Assembly (NCBI RefSeq): GCF_900197595.1
Contig: NZ_FZLO01000002.1
Location: 248,001 to 312,000 of the forward strand
Direction of reading: 5' to 3'
DNA: 64,000 nucleotides
Origin: Scatolibacter rhodanostii
GTDB lineage: Bacteria; Bacillota; Clostridia; Oscillospirales; Acutalibacteraceae
In this document: piece by piece, positions 43,096-51,862 of the stretch
Layout: the number at the start of each line of letters is the position of its first letter
Numbering within the stretch: the first letter of the stretch is position 1
Position numbers and translations under genes: made by a program
Notes under the pieces: model-generated
The model's database searches: none
What the model saw: only the letters and a program-made list of their open reading frames with translations
Told to the model about the DNA's origin: nothing

Positions 43096-43518
43096 TCAAA
43101 CTTTTGTCATCAAAATCAAAATAGCAATAAGCAAACCATAAAGAGCAATACCTTCACCCAAAGCAACGAAAATAATTGCCTTACCAAAGTTCTTGGGGTC
43201 TTCGCTCGTAGCTCCGATAGCCGCTGCCGCAGAAGGACCAACAGCGATACCGCCGCCGATACCGGCAATACCAACAGCTAATGCTGCTGCAAGCAAGCCT
43301 AAACCATTTGCAGGGGCAGCTGCTTCTGCTGTAGCAGCAGAGGTAACCAACGGCATTGCAAAAGAAATCACGCCAACTAGCAAGAAAGAACCAATTTGAG
43401 AAAGCATAACAGTTCTGGGTTTTTTACCTCTTTGAACACTCTTGGTTGCCATGATAACAGATGCAACTAGAAAAACAACGGGCAATGCCAACATAATAGA
43501 CTTCAAAATAATATTCAT
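43096..43518 (-). CDS. V-type ATPase proteolipid subunit K
   Basis: Membrane rotor ring subunit, 140 residues with four predicted helices. The second hairpin is a normal c-type hairpin: GLLAAALAVGIAGIGGGIAVGPSAAAA and FVALGEGIALYGLLIAILIL with the ion-binding Glu122. The first hairpin (residues 5-60) is diverged and has no carboxylate, so each subunit offers one ion site. The usual sodium-site pattern of the Enterococcus NtpK ring is not evident; H+ or Na+ coupling is open. Confidence 0.9.
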   Translation of the reverse strand: MNIILKSIMLALPVVFLVASVIMATKSVQRGKKPRTVMLSQIGSFLLVGVISFAMPLVTSAATAEAAAPANGLGLLAAALAVGIAGIGGGIAVGPSAAAAIGATSEDPKNFGKAIIFVALGEGIALYGLLIAILILMTKV

Positions 43519-43545
43519 AATAATCCTCCTAAAATTCCCACTTTA

Positions 43546-45492
43546 TTATTTATAAATTGTAATCGGGTGGAACGGGCGACCGTCACCGTCGTAAAAGCGG
43601 CTAAACATCTCATAATACTGCAAACGCAGCACGTGAATACAAACTAGCAAAGTTTCTAGAACACTGACAAAAATATTGCCAAACACGACCATAATAACAA
43701 AACCTAAACTGCCAACAGGTCCCATCATATCCGCCAAACTCATAATCATCAACATCATACCGGAGTGCACCAGCACAAAGGCGCCAATTCTCAAGAATGA
43801 TACTGTATTACTCAGAAGAGAAAGTAAGACCTCAAAGAGTTCAAAGAAACTTTGAATGAGATATTCACCTATCTTCTCTGGTTTAGCCGGTTTGCCTTCG
43901 ATTAACTCACCTAAAACTTCTTTAAAGAAAATCACTAGCAGAGGTACAATAATTAGTCCAATAATGTACGGCACTGTCAAAATTGTTTTTCCTGTTAGCA
44001 TCTGAATAACGAAGCCTAGCACCAATGCCCAATAAAAGACAAAGCCGGCAATTCCGTTTTCACTGAACAACGCTCTAGGCAAATTTCCTCTACGGAAACT
44101 GGTAACAATATTAACAATCATTGCAATTGATAAGCAGACAAATCCGATTCCAATTGAGGCAATAATAATTTGCATAACCGTGTCGCCATTCATGACTTCA
44201 ATCGGTTTTTCGGCAAAGCCCAGTAAATGGTATAAAGGATTGAGTGCCTCTTCAAAACCAAAAACAGAACCAAAAATTAGACCAAACACCGCTCCTGAAA
44301 TACCACAAGGAAGCAAAATCTTTCCAATAGCCAAATGTTTCTTTTTCCACATGAGGAAGTAGCCAATCAGTGCAATACAAATCCCCTGTCCCACATCGGC
44401 AAACATCATACCAAACATCAGCGTAAATAGAATAGACATCAGCTTGGTTGGGTCACTCTCATTGTAGTTAGGCAAACCGTACATATCGACAAAGAACTCA
44501 TAGGGCTTGCTAAGCGCATGGTTATTCAGCATAACTGGTGGAGAATGTCGAGCTTCTTCTTTATCGCTTGAGAAAGAATATTCTACCGTTGCGACACTGT
44601 CAAGTTCACTGGTAAGCTGTTTCTTTGCTTTAGCAGGAACCCAACCTGTTAAAATGAACGAGTCATTATAGCGCATGACAAAACTTTTTAGATTAAAGCA
44701 AATGCTTCTTTCTACAAGCCATGAATACATTTGCTGACATTTCAGGCCTTCTTCTTGCCAGAATGTTTCGCCTTGCTTATTTATTTCACCTAACTCGTTT
44801 GTATCTCTTTTGATTTCTTCTTGCAAAGACTTTATCATCTCTGCCGGCGTATCACTCAGCTCTCTTAAACGAAGACGTTTAAAATAGAGTCGTGAGAAAA
44901 TTCTGTCGATTTCCATTGCCATATCAATCGGGCAGAAATAAAGGCCCCAAACATAGTTGACGTCATTTGTACAGGGGAAGAAAGTAACGTAGGGATGATC
45001 TTTATACTCGGTTTTAAGCGTTTTATAGCTTTCTTGCGGTATTGATCCAAATCTTACTTTAATAAATTCGCATTGGCGAATTTCATCCAGCCTAATTTCT
45101 TGTCCCGTGAAATGCTGTAAATTACTGATTTCTTCTTCTGCTGCCGCAACTGATTTATGCAAGGCTGTCCTTTTGTTTCTCAGTGCCATTAAAGTATCAC
45201 TGACATACTGAACATACTGCTCTGCTTCGTCTCTCGCAAAATCAAGCTGTGAAGCTTTCGTTTTTTCAATCAATTCAGGCTTTTTGTGAAGAACCGTTAA
45301 AGCCTCTGTTATTTCTGCAATCCATTCTTCATAGGGATTTTCTTCATTAATCGGCAAAAGTTTATCAGCGTTTTCAAAATGCTGAATTTCTTCTGGATGA
45401 AAGACTTCACTGTGGCAGCATTTTGTTGTTACCGCATCCAAATCTTTCATATTGCCAATAATGCTAATCCTCTTCATTTTTGCAATTGCCAT
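43546..45492 (-). CDS. V-type ATPase subunit I (a-type stator)
   Basis: A 648-residue stator. The N-terminal cytoplasmic half (about 330 residues) binds the peripheral stalks, and the C-terminal half has about eight membrane helices that form the ion half-channels against the K ring. Conserved segments are MLFGMMFADVGQGI and LLSNTVSFLRIGAFVLVHSGM, the latter with the essential arginine. The ATG at 45492 is chosen over GTG at 45498 because the latter sits against the ribosome site. Confidence 0.93.
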   Translation of the reverse strand: MAIAKMKRISIIGNMKDLDAVTTKCCHSEVFHPEEIQHFENADKLLPINEENPYEEWIAEITEALTVLHKKPELIEKTKASQLDFARDEAEQYVQYVSDTLMALRNKRTALHKSVAAAEEEISNLQHFTGQEIRLDEIRQCEFIKVRFGSIPQESYKTLKTEYKDHPYVTFFPCTNDVNYVWGLYFCPIDMAMEIDRIFSRLYFKRLRLRELSDTPAEMIKSLQEEIKRDTNELGEINKQGETFWQEEGLKCQQMYSWLVERSICFNLKSFVMRYNDSFILTGWVPAKAKKQLTSELDSVATVEYSFSSDKEEARHSPPVMLNNHALSKPYEFFVDMYGLPNYNESDPTKLMSILFTLMFGMMFADVGQGICIALIGYFLMWKKKHLAIGKILLPCGISGAVFGLIFGSVFGFEEALNPLYHLLGFAEKPIEVMNGDTVMQIIIASIGIGFVCLSIAMIVNIVTSFRRGNLPRALFSENGIAGFVFYWALVLGFVIQMLTGKTILTVPYIIGLIIVPLLVIFFKEVLGELIEGKPAKPEKIGEYLIQSFFELFEVLLSLLSNTVSFLRIGAFVLVHSGMMLMIMSLADMMGPVGSLGFVIMVVFGNIFVSVLETLLVCIHVLRLQYYEMFSRFYDGDGRPFHPITIYK

Positions 45493-45504
45493 GATCACCC
45501 ATCC

Positions 45505-46551
45505 TTATACAAAGTCATATAACTGCAAGAGCCGTCTGATTTCTGCCTTGGGCATGCCATATCGTACCCCTTCAATAACATGAATCAATCCATTCAGTTC
45601 TGCTTGCAGCAAGAAAATATACGATAACATTACTACACTGGATTCTTCGCTATATAAAATGTTACGCCGGCATAGCTGATGTCTTACCGTTGCTGCCAGT
45701 TCATCAATTGTTTGATGTTCAATCTTGAGAACTCGCTTTCCTGTACGGGTTTGTTTCATGATTTCTGTCAGCTGCACCTCTGATTCTGCAGCAATCATCT
45801 CTTGCATCCGCTCTTTGTTTATATTCCCGAACGGAAACAATCGGTAACGTATTTCTACGTTAGACGTTCCAAAATATTTTTTCATTCGAAAGATTCGACT
45901 GTAATTGGTTAAGTCTATCATCTCATCAAACAACTGACGCAACGCTTTCTGTGCGTTTTTGCTTGCATTTTGATCGATATACTCATACATCCTACGGTAA
46001 GCATAAACTTGCAGTTCACGTTCCATCCGCGTATAGTCTTCTTGCTTTTCGCTTTCAAAAGAAAATGGATTTAAAATTTCGTAATATGGTGTTTCTTCAA
46101 TCGCTTCTAAAATCTCTGCAAAGGTGTCTGCTTTGTCTAAACTACGCTGATCAAGCCTCGACATAGCATCTAGATAACGGTTAGGCTCATGAAAATAATG
46201 ATCATCTTCATGTGAAATCACTCGTATCACCGCTGACAAAATCTGATCAATCTCTAAATTTGCCAAAATGAAGTGAGAAGCGTTCCAACTGCCCGAAACA
46301 TCATAATGACTCAGCTTAAAAGATTCTTGAACCAAACGTTCTTGCAAAAACCGCTCGAGTTCATGCCGATGTATGGTTTCACTGGATACTTTGCTGAGTA
46401 CATCTTGGTAGGCTGTATTGTTTTTAAGATAAGCTGCCGCTTCTTTTATGGTTGAGCATGCCAACAAGTTCTCCCAGTCTTTAGGAGAAAGACGTTTGCC
46501 GTACATCGCCCGAACTTTACTGATTGCGGCGGCGCCTGATGAATGCAACAT
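45505..46551 (-). CDS. V-type ATPase subunit C (d-type)
   Basis: A 348-residue, helix-rich protein that links the central shaft to the proteolipid ring. It begins SSGAAAISKVRAMYGKRLSPKDWENLLACSTIKEAAAYLKNNT, the usual family start, and has the repeated three-domain pattern with DLTNYSRIFRMKKYF in the middle. It starts four bases after the G/H gene and ends 12 bases before subunit I. Confidence 0.88.
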   Translation of the reverse strand: MLHSSGAAAISKVRAMYGKRLSPKDWENLLACSTIKEAAAYLKNNTAYQDVLSKVSSETIHRHELERFLQERLVQESFKLSHYDVSGSWNASHFILANLEIDQILSAVIRVISHEDDHYFHEPNRYLDAMSRLDQRSLDKADTFAEILEAIEETPYYEILNPFSFESEKQEDYTRMERELQVYAYRRMYEYIDQNASKNAQKALRQLFDEMIDLTNYSRIFRMKKYFGTSNVEIRYRLFPFGNINKERMQEMIAAESEVQLTEIMKQTRTGKRVLKIEHQTIDELAATVRHQLCRRNILYSEESSVVMLSYIFLLQAELNGLIHVIEGVRYGMPKAEIRRLLQLYDFV

Positions 46552-46555
46552 AGTA

Positions 46556-46867
46556 TCACTTCCCTAAAACTCTGCTGACAATTTTGCTGACCCAATCTTC
46601 TTGATTTGCCTGATATTCTTGATTCAACTTTTCTTTCACTCTATCATAATCTTTTGCTTTTTTTTCCCACTTCTGTTCTGCTTCTAAGCGCAGTTCTTTC
46701 CTCTTCTCTTCAATTTCTGCATCTGCCTGGGTTCTGGCTTCTTTGGCAAGCTCATGACGCTTTTGAGCTAATTCTTCAGCCGCACCCTTTCTTTTTTCCT
46801 CCGCTTGATCCACAAGGGCCTGGGCCTTTCGGTCTGCCTCTACGATCTGTTCAATCATGTCTTTCAT
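46556..46867 (-). CDS. V-type ATPase subunit G/H-like peripheral stalk coil
   Basis: A 103-residue coiled-coil protein that is nearly all Ala, Glu, Lys and Arg (AQALVDQAEEKRKGAAEELAQKRHELAKEAR...), with a short C-terminal helix SKIVSRVLGK. It pairs with subunit E to form the peripheral stalk. It is the first gene of the nine-gene operon, with GGGAGG before its ATG. Confidence 0.82.
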   Translation of the reverse strand: MKDMIEQIVEADRKAQALVDQAEEKRKGAAEELAQKRHELAKEARTQADAEIEEKRKELRLEAEQKWEKKAKDYDRVKEKLNQEYQANQEDWVSKIVSRVLGK

Positions 46868-46907
46868 AGCGTCCCTCCCGCTTTTTAGCGCACTACATTT
46901 ACCTTAT

Positions 46908-46962
46908 AAAAAAGAAGCCCCATAAAACTGGTAAAGTCCAGATTCCATGAGGGCTTTCTTTA
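46908..46962 (-). terminator. Leader hairpin with T run ahead of the ATPase operon
   Basis: On the minus strand a long imperfect hairpin (46914-46960; outer arms GAAAGCCCTCAT and ATGGGGCTTC, inner arms CTGG/CCAG) is followed by TTTTTT. A TATAAT lies about nine bases upstream of the hairpin, so a transcript starting there would meet this terminator at once. It could be an attenuator or the end of the exoA transcript. Confidence 0.6.
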
Positions 46963-46968
46963 GCTTAT

Positions 46969-46999
46969 ATTATACCTCTTATCGAGAAAAATCAAGCAA
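46969..46999 (-). promoter_or_regulatory. Probable ATPase operon promoter
   Basis: TATAAT (46969-46974) on the minus strand, with CTTGAT 16 bases or TTGCTT 19 bases upstream. The -10 is perfect, the -35 poor. Confidence 0.5.
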
Positions 47000-47030
47000 T
47001 TTGTTACATTCATTTTTATCGATGTTTTAT

Positions 47031-47053
47031 GACTAAAATAAATTAATTTAGTC
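47031..47053. other. Inverted repeat GACTAAA / TTTAGTC
   Basis: Perfect 7-bp arms around nine AT bases, between exoA and the ATPase promoter. It has no T run and could be an operator. Nothing else is recognisable in the gap. Confidence 0.3.
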
Positions 47054-47128
47054 AATCTGACGAATGCCCTATTATAATTATCTAATCATTCTATTGTTTA
47101 TCGATTTTTTTGTTCAAAACGTATATTT

Positions 47129-47881
47129 CTATTTTAAAACAATCCCTACCGGACAATGGTCGCTACCTAGCACTTCAGGCAAAATAAAGCTTTCTTCTAC
47201 CTGATTTTCAAAGCCGTTTGAAACCAAAAAATAGTCAATACGCCAACCTGTGTTATTTTCTCTCGCTTTTCCCATATAACTCCACCAAGAATAAGCACCC
47301 TCTTGCTCAGGATAGAGGTATCTGAAAGTGTCTACGAAGCCGCTTGCTAAAAGCTCTGTCATTTTGCCACGCTCTTCGTATGTATAGCCTGCATTACCGA
47401 TATTGCTCTTAAAATTCTTTAAGTCAATTGGATTATGTGCTACATTCATATCACCGCATACAATAACCGGTTTTATTTCTTTCAACTGCGCTAAATATCC
47501 ACGAAAAATATCTTCCCAAATCATGCGATAATCCAAACGCTCTAGCTCACGTTTTGCATTAGGCGTATAAACCGTCACGAGAAAGAATCTTTCATATTCA
47601 GCTGTAATGACACGTCCTTCGTTGTCATGTTCAGGCATTCCCATACCGTTGGTAACCTTTATCGGTTCTGCTTTTGTAAAAATGGCGGTACCTGAATAGC
47701 CTTTCCGCTCAGCCGAGTTCCAATACATATGATAGCCATCAAATTTGAAATCTGCCTGCTCAGGATGCATTTTTGTTTCTTGCAAGCATATAATATCGGG
47801 AGACTGTTCTTCTAAGAAAGGCTCAAATCCCTTTTTCATACAGGCTCTTAGGCCATTTACGTTCCAAGAAATCAGTTTCAT
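47129..47881 (-). CDS. xth: Exodeoxyribonuclease III (AP endonuclease)
   Basis: A 250-residue Mg-dependent nuclease that cuts at abasic sites in DNA repair. Motifs: ISWNVNGLRACMKKG (start of the fold), QETKMH (metal-binding Glu), VYTPNA, CGDMNVAHNPIDL (Asp/Asn catalytic pair), RIDYFLVS and GSDHCPV (catalytic Asp-His). The ATG at 47881 follows AAGGA; the upstream in-frame ATG at 47902 lacks a site. Confidence 0.95.
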   Translation of the reverse strand: MKLISWNVNGLRACMKKGFEPFLEEQSPDIICLQETKMHPEQADFKFDGYHMYWNSAERKGYSGTAIFTKAEPIKVTNGMGMPEHDNEGRVITAEYERFFLVTVYTPNAKRELERLDYRMIWEDIFRGYLAQLKEIKPVIVCGDMNVAHNPIDLKNFKSNIGNAGYTYEERGKMTELLASGFVDTFRYLYPEQEGAYSWWSYMGKARENNTGWRIDYFLVSNGFENQVEESFILPEVLGSDHCPVGIVLK

Positions 47882-48150
47882 TCTTTTCTTCCTTTCATCC
47901 ATATAGTTAATAAAAAATGTAATATTTGTCGCTTTTTAGTTTTGGTTATGTTAAAATAATAAGGTAATCATTATCTGACAATATGAACTGACACACTTAC
48001 CACACAACCTTTAAAAGTCATGATTATTTGTCCAGATATCTTAATGATGTTTGCTTTATTGATATCCACCCGACAAAAATTAAGCTTTGTTGTTATTCTA
48101 TCATACTAGAACTATTACGGCAAATGCTAAAAACAGGAGGTTCATTGAAT

Positions 48151-48675
48151 ATGCCAAATCCAATCGTTACATTTGAAACCACAAAAGGGGTTATTAAAGC
48201 AGAGCTTTACCCTGAAATTGCCCCAAACAGCGTGAACAATTTTATATCTCTCATTAACAGCAATTACTATGACGGCACCATTTTTCATCGTGTCATCCCA
48301 GGTTTTATGATTCAAGGTGGCTCACCTGACGGCAACGGAATGGGCGGACCCGGTTATTCCATCAAAGGTGAATTTGCCTCTAATGGTTTTCAAAATGATT
48401 TGAAGCACACCACTGGTGTTCTTTCTATGGCTCGCACAGGCTACCCCGATAGTGCAGGTTCACAATTTTTTATTATGGTTGCAAACGCTCCTCATCTTGA
48501 TGGCAACTATGCCGCTTTCGGCAAAGTTATTGAAGGAATGGAAGTGGCACAAGACATCGTTTCACAAAAACGCGATCGTGCTGACAAACCAAATGAAGAT
48601 CAAATCATGGAAAAAGTTACCGTAGAGACTTTTGGTGTAGAATATCCTGCTCCCGTCGCCGGCCCCGATCTTTAA
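48151..48675 (+). CDS. Cyclophilin-type peptidyl-prolyl isomerase
   Basis: A 174-residue cytoplasmic isomerase that speeds proline turns in folding proteins. Conserved active-site elements are YYDGTIFHRVIPGFMIQGG, GYSIKGEF, GVLSMART and SAGSQFFIM, and the GNYAAFGKV strand. No signal peptide. The ATG at 48151 follows AGGAGG; longer in-frame starts up to 48028 have no ribosome site. Confidence 0.95.
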   Translation: MPNPIVTFETTKGVIKAELYPEIAPNSVNNFISLINSNYYDGTIFHRVIPGFMIQGGSPDGNGMGGPGYSIKGEFASNGFQNDLKHTTGVLSMARTGYPDSAGSQFFIMVANAPHLDGNYAAFGKVIEGMEVAQDIVSQKRDRADKPNEDQIMEKVTVETFGVEYPAPVAGPDL

Positions 48676-48792
48676 TGCTAGCTTTGTCAAACCAGAAGAC
48701 AAAAAAGAAAATTAGAGTGCACCGCATATAGCTAGTTTTAACTTGATTTTTTCTGTTATCCAAGTTAATCAAATTGAGATTTATAACAATAT

Positions 48793-50058
48793 CTAATTTA
48801 TTTTTATTTTAAATGCCTGCTGTAGAATTTTTTCTGCGGCTAGGCATTTTTCTTTACTTTCACTATAGAATTTTGCCAAAACTTCACCCGCCTCAACGTG
48901 TTCTCCCTTTTTTCTACACAGAATAATTCCTGCACCATAATCAATTTCACTTGTTTTTGTTTCTCGTCCAGCCCCCAGTGTCATGGCGGCAATTCCACAA
49001 GCTTCTGCGTCAATTGATTGAATTTCTCCTGATTGAATTGACTTCATTTCATAATGTATTGCTGAAAGAGGAAACAAACTGTTATCTTCTATATAGCTTA
49101 CATCGCCACCTTGTGCACTTACTATTTCTTTTAATTTTGCAAACGCTGAACCATTTGTAATCGAAGACTTTGCTTTTTCTCTTCCCTCCTCTAAACTACT
49201 TGCTCTTTCTCCCAGATAAATCATGTGTGCCGCTAACTCCACACATAAATCTGTCAAATCTTTTGGCCCTTTACCTTGCAATGTCTCACATACTTCTATA
49301 ATTTCTAGTGCATTACCAATACAGTATCCAAGCGGATTATCCATATCCGTTATCATCGCTTCGGTTTTTCGTCCCGCTTTTTCCCCAATACTTTTCATAA
49401 TAGAGGCTAGCTTTTCTGCCTGCTCAGCAGTCTTGACAAAAGCACCGCTACCTTTTTTAACATCTAATAAGATTCTGTCTGCCCCCGAGGCAATTTTCTT
49501 GCTCATGACACTCGCTGCAATTAGTGGAATACTTTCTACTGTGGCTGTGACATCACGCAGCGCATACAGCTTTTTATCCGCCGGACACAAATTTCCTGAT
49601 TGTGATACAACAGCTGCTCCTATTCGTTTCACATTTTCGATGAATTGTTCTCGAGATAAATCTGTTTTGAAACCTGGAATGCTTTCAAGCTTATCGATTG
49701 TTCCCCCTGTATGCCCTAAACCCCTGCCGCTCATTTTAGCGATGGAAACACCGCAAGCTGCCGCCATTGGCGCTATAATCATCGTTGTTTTATCTCCCAC
49801 ACCGCCTGTGCTGTGCTTGTCTACCTTAATACCATCAATTGCCGAAAGATCAACTTGCTCGCCTGAATTTGCCATTGCTACGGTCAATTCGCCCGCTTCA
49901 TCATCTGTCATACCTTGATAGTAAATAGCCATTAAAAGTGCAGAAGACTGATAATCTGGTACGGTTCCGTTCACCACACCTTCTATCCAAAATTGAATTT
50001 CTTGAGGAGAAAGAACTCTGCCATCTCTTTTTTTATGAATTATATCGTACATTCTCAT
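48793..50058 (-). CDS. pdp: Pyrimidine-nucleoside phosphorylase
   Basis: A 421-residue enzyme that splits thymidine, uridine or deoxyuridine with phosphate for nucleoside salvage. The family signature KHSTGGVGDKTT is present, as are SGRGLGHTGGTIDKLESIPG and the thymine/uracil pocket LYALRDVTATV. The C-terminal PYNP domain (YGAGIILCRKKGEHVEAGEVLAKFYS) is complete. The start codon at 50058 has GGAGG seven bases upstream. It stands alone. The closely related thymidine phosphorylase DeoA is the main alternative. Confidence 0.93.
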   Translation of the reverse strand: MRMYDIIHKKRDGRVLSPQEIQFWIEGVVNGTVPDYQSSALLMAIYYQGMTDDEAGELTVAMANSGEQVDLSAIDGIKVDKHSTGGVGDKTTMIIAPMAAACGVSIAKMSGRGLGHTGGTIDKLESIPGFKTDLSREQFIENVKRIGAAVVSQSGNLCPADKKLYALRDVTATVESIPLIAASVMSKKIASGADRILLDVKKGSGAFVKTAEQAEKLASIMKSIGEKAGRKTEAMITDMDNPLGYCIGNALEIIEVCETLQGKGPKDLTDLCVELAAHMIYLGERASSLEEGREKAKSSITNGSAFAKLKEIVSAQGGDVSYIEDNSLFPLSAIHYEMKSIQSGEIQSIDAEACGIAAMTLGAGRETKTSEIDYGAGIILCRKKGEHVEAGEVLAKFYSESKEKCLAAEKILQQAFKIKIN

Positions 50059-50148
50059 CTAGCATCCTCCTACTTGTATGTTTTGCTTATTATTATATAC
50101 ATTTTTGATATAGAAAATCAAATTTATCTCATTTTTTACTAAATTAAT

Positions 50149-50177
50149 TTGACAATTAAATTCAATTGGTATATAAT
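50149..50177 (+). promoter_or_regulatory. Consensus promoter of the CNNM leader
   Basis: TTGACA (50149-50154), 17 bases, TATAAT (50172-50177): both hexamers perfect. Transcription should start near 50184, giving a leader of about 185 bases. Confidence 0.88.
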
Positions 50178-50215
50178 AGCTTTATTTTAGAAAGCAATTT
50201 TAGGAGTGTGTATTT

Positions 50216-50278
50216 GTGGACGACCCGGATAGTAATACCCCCAGTCGATTATCAATAACATATGACACGATCTTTTAA
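50216..50278 (+). CDS. Short leader peptide with acidic-proline start (MDDPDS...)
   Basis: A 20-codon frame starting at GTG, with AGGAG nine bases upstream, in the leader of the CNNM transporter gene. It begins MDDPDSNTPSRL and stops at TAA ten bases before an intrinsic terminator. The Asp/Pro-rich beginning resembles MgtL (MEPDPTPLP...), where such residues destabilise ribosomes at low magnesium and so switch transcription of a magnesium transporter. The alternative is a remnant of an older transporter N-terminus, since some CNNM proteins also begin with Asp/Pro. Confidence 0.55.
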   Translation: MDDPDSNTPSRLSITYDTIF

Positions 50279-50287
50279 TAGAGGCAT

Positions 50288-50327
50288 AACTTGTTTGAAG
50301 CTAAATTCATACAGGTTGTGTTTTTTT
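50288..50327 (+). terminator. Leader terminator ahead of the CNNM gene
   Basis: AACTTGT/ACAGGTT (50288-50294 with 50311-50317) with inner TGAA/TTCA and a U-U mismatch, then GTG and seven Ts. It lies between the leader peptide and the transporter start, so it must be bypassed for expression. Confidence 0.6.
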
Positions 50328-50369
50328 GCTTTTTATCAATATTATTATTAATTTTAGGAGGATCCACCA

Positions 50370-51716
50370 TTGAACGACGTTCCCATAGGGTGGCAGTTAC
50401 TTTTACAGGTTTTTTTGATTGCACTGAATGCTGTTTTTGCCTGTGCTGAAATTGCCGTCATCTCAATCAACGACAACAAAATTGCTAAGCTAGCCGCACA
50501 AGGAGATAAGCGAGCCGTTCGCCTTGCCAAACTGACGAGTCAGCCTGCACGCTTTTTGTCAACCATTCAAGTCGCCATTACTTTATCAGGATTTTTAGGT
50601 AGTGCATTCGCTGCCGATAATTTCTCAACTATGCTTTCTGAATGGATTATTAGTTTGGGTGTCACGATTTCTCGTCCTACTCTTGATACACTTTCGCTTA
50701 TTGCTATTACGCTTATTCTCTCCTATTTTACGCTCGTCTTGGGTGAGTTGGTCCCCAAACGTGTTGCCATGAAAAAAGCAGAAAAACTTGCTTTAGGTAT
50801 GTCAGGCTTCATCAGTGCCATGGCCAATCTTTTCCGCCCCATTGTTGCTCTGCTTACCGTTTCAACCAATGCCTTACTTCGTCTTCTCAAAATTGATCCT
50901 AATGCAGAAGATGACGAAGTAACGGAAGAAGAAATTCGTATGATGGTCGATGTGGGCAGTGAAAAGGGAACCATTGATAACTCTGAAAAAGAATGGATTC
51001 AAAATGTTTTTGAGTTTGATGATATAACTGCTGATGAAATTGCAACACACCGCACCGATTTAGCAATTCTTTGGATGGCAGACAACGAAGAAGAATGGTG
51101 TAAAACCATTAAAGAAAGTCGCCACTCTATTTTGCCAATTTGTGACGAAAGTGTCGATGACATCATCGGTGTACTGAATACAAAAGATTACTTCCGCTTG
51201 AACAAAATAGATAAAGAGCATATCTTAAAAGATGCAGTTTCACCTGCCTTCTTTGTCCCTGAAAATATTCGTGCTGATATCTTATTTCATCGCATGAGAC
51301 AAACTCGCAATCACTTCGCTATTATTTTAGATGAATACGGCGGTGTGACAGGTGTCGTCACGATGAATGACCTTTTAGAGCAGTTGGTTGGTGATCTAGA
51401 TGATGATGCCAACCAACCGGTAGAGTTTGAAATTCAACAGTTGGAAGAAAACAAGTGGAAAATTCTTGGCAGCGCTGAATTAGATGAAGTGGAAAAAATG
51501 CTTGCTATCAGTTTGCCGACAGAAGAATACGATACTTTCGGCGGCTTTGTGCTTGGTACTTACAGTTCTATCCCTGATGATGGCACCGAGTTTACGATGG
51601 AATATGACAATCTTTCTATTCATGTTTCAAAGATTAAAGACCACCGAGTCGAGGTTAGCTTTGTTACTGTAACACCCAAAGTAACGATAGTGCCTGATGA
51701 AGAAGAAACCAAGTAA
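50370..51716 (+). CDS. CNNM/CorC-family (HlyC/CorC) membrane transporter
   Basis: A 448-residue protein. The N-terminal DUF21/CNNM domain has three or four helices (VFLIALNAVFACAEIAVISINDNK...TIQVAITLSGFLGSAFAADNF...LGELVPKRVAMKKAE). A CBS pair follows (about residues 205-330; GVLNTKDYF, DEYGGVTGVVTMNDLLEQLVGD) and a C-terminal CorC_HlyC domain (WKILGSAELDEVEKML...). Relatives such as MpfA and CNNM export magnesium. The start is TTG with AGGAGG eight bases upstream. The 185-base leader with peptide and terminator predicts ion-dependent control. Confidence 0.88.
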   Translation: MNDVPIGWQLLLQVFLIALNAVFACAEIAVISINDNKIAKLAAQGDKRAVRLAKLTSQPARFLSTIQVAITLSGFLGSAFAADNFSTMLSEWIISLGVTISRPTLDTLSLIAITLILSYFTLVLGELVPKRVAMKKAEKLALGMSGFISAMANLFRPIVALLTVSTNALLRLLKIDPNAEDDEVTEEEIRMMVDVGSEKGTIDNSEKEWIQNVFEFDDITADEIATHRTDLAILWMADNEEEWCKTIKESRHSILPICDESVDDIIGVLNTKDYFRLNKIDKEHILKDAVSPAFFVPENIRADILFHRMRQTRNHFAIILDEYGGVTGVVTMNDLLEQLVGDLDDDANQPVEFEIQQLEENKWKILGSAELDEVEKMLAISLPTEEYDTFGGFVLGTYSSIPDDGTEFTMEYDNLSIHVSKIKDHRVEVSFVTVTPKVTIVPDEEETK

Positions 51717-51748
51717 ACCGTTTTCGAGATTGTTAAGTGATGACTATA

Positions 51749-51785
51749 AAGCCTGCTTCTTTAAATGAAGCAGGCTTTTTTCTTT
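51749..51785 (+). terminator. Terminator of the CNNM transporter gene
   Basis: Perfect 11-bp stem (51749-51759 with 51767-51777) followed by a T run. Confidence 0.92.
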
Positions 51786-51862
51786 TAATATTGAATCTAT
51801 CTACAGAGAAACGCTTAAAGTACAAAAATCAGCCCACTTTACTACATTTTAAAAGCATTTTT

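Noticed and set aside
48738-48768. Inverted repeat TTAACTTG/CAAGTTAA with a 15-base loop between the convergent cyclophilin and phosphorylase genes.
   Set aside because: It could be a terminator, but it is AT-rich, has a large loop and no T run on either strand, so I could not support it.
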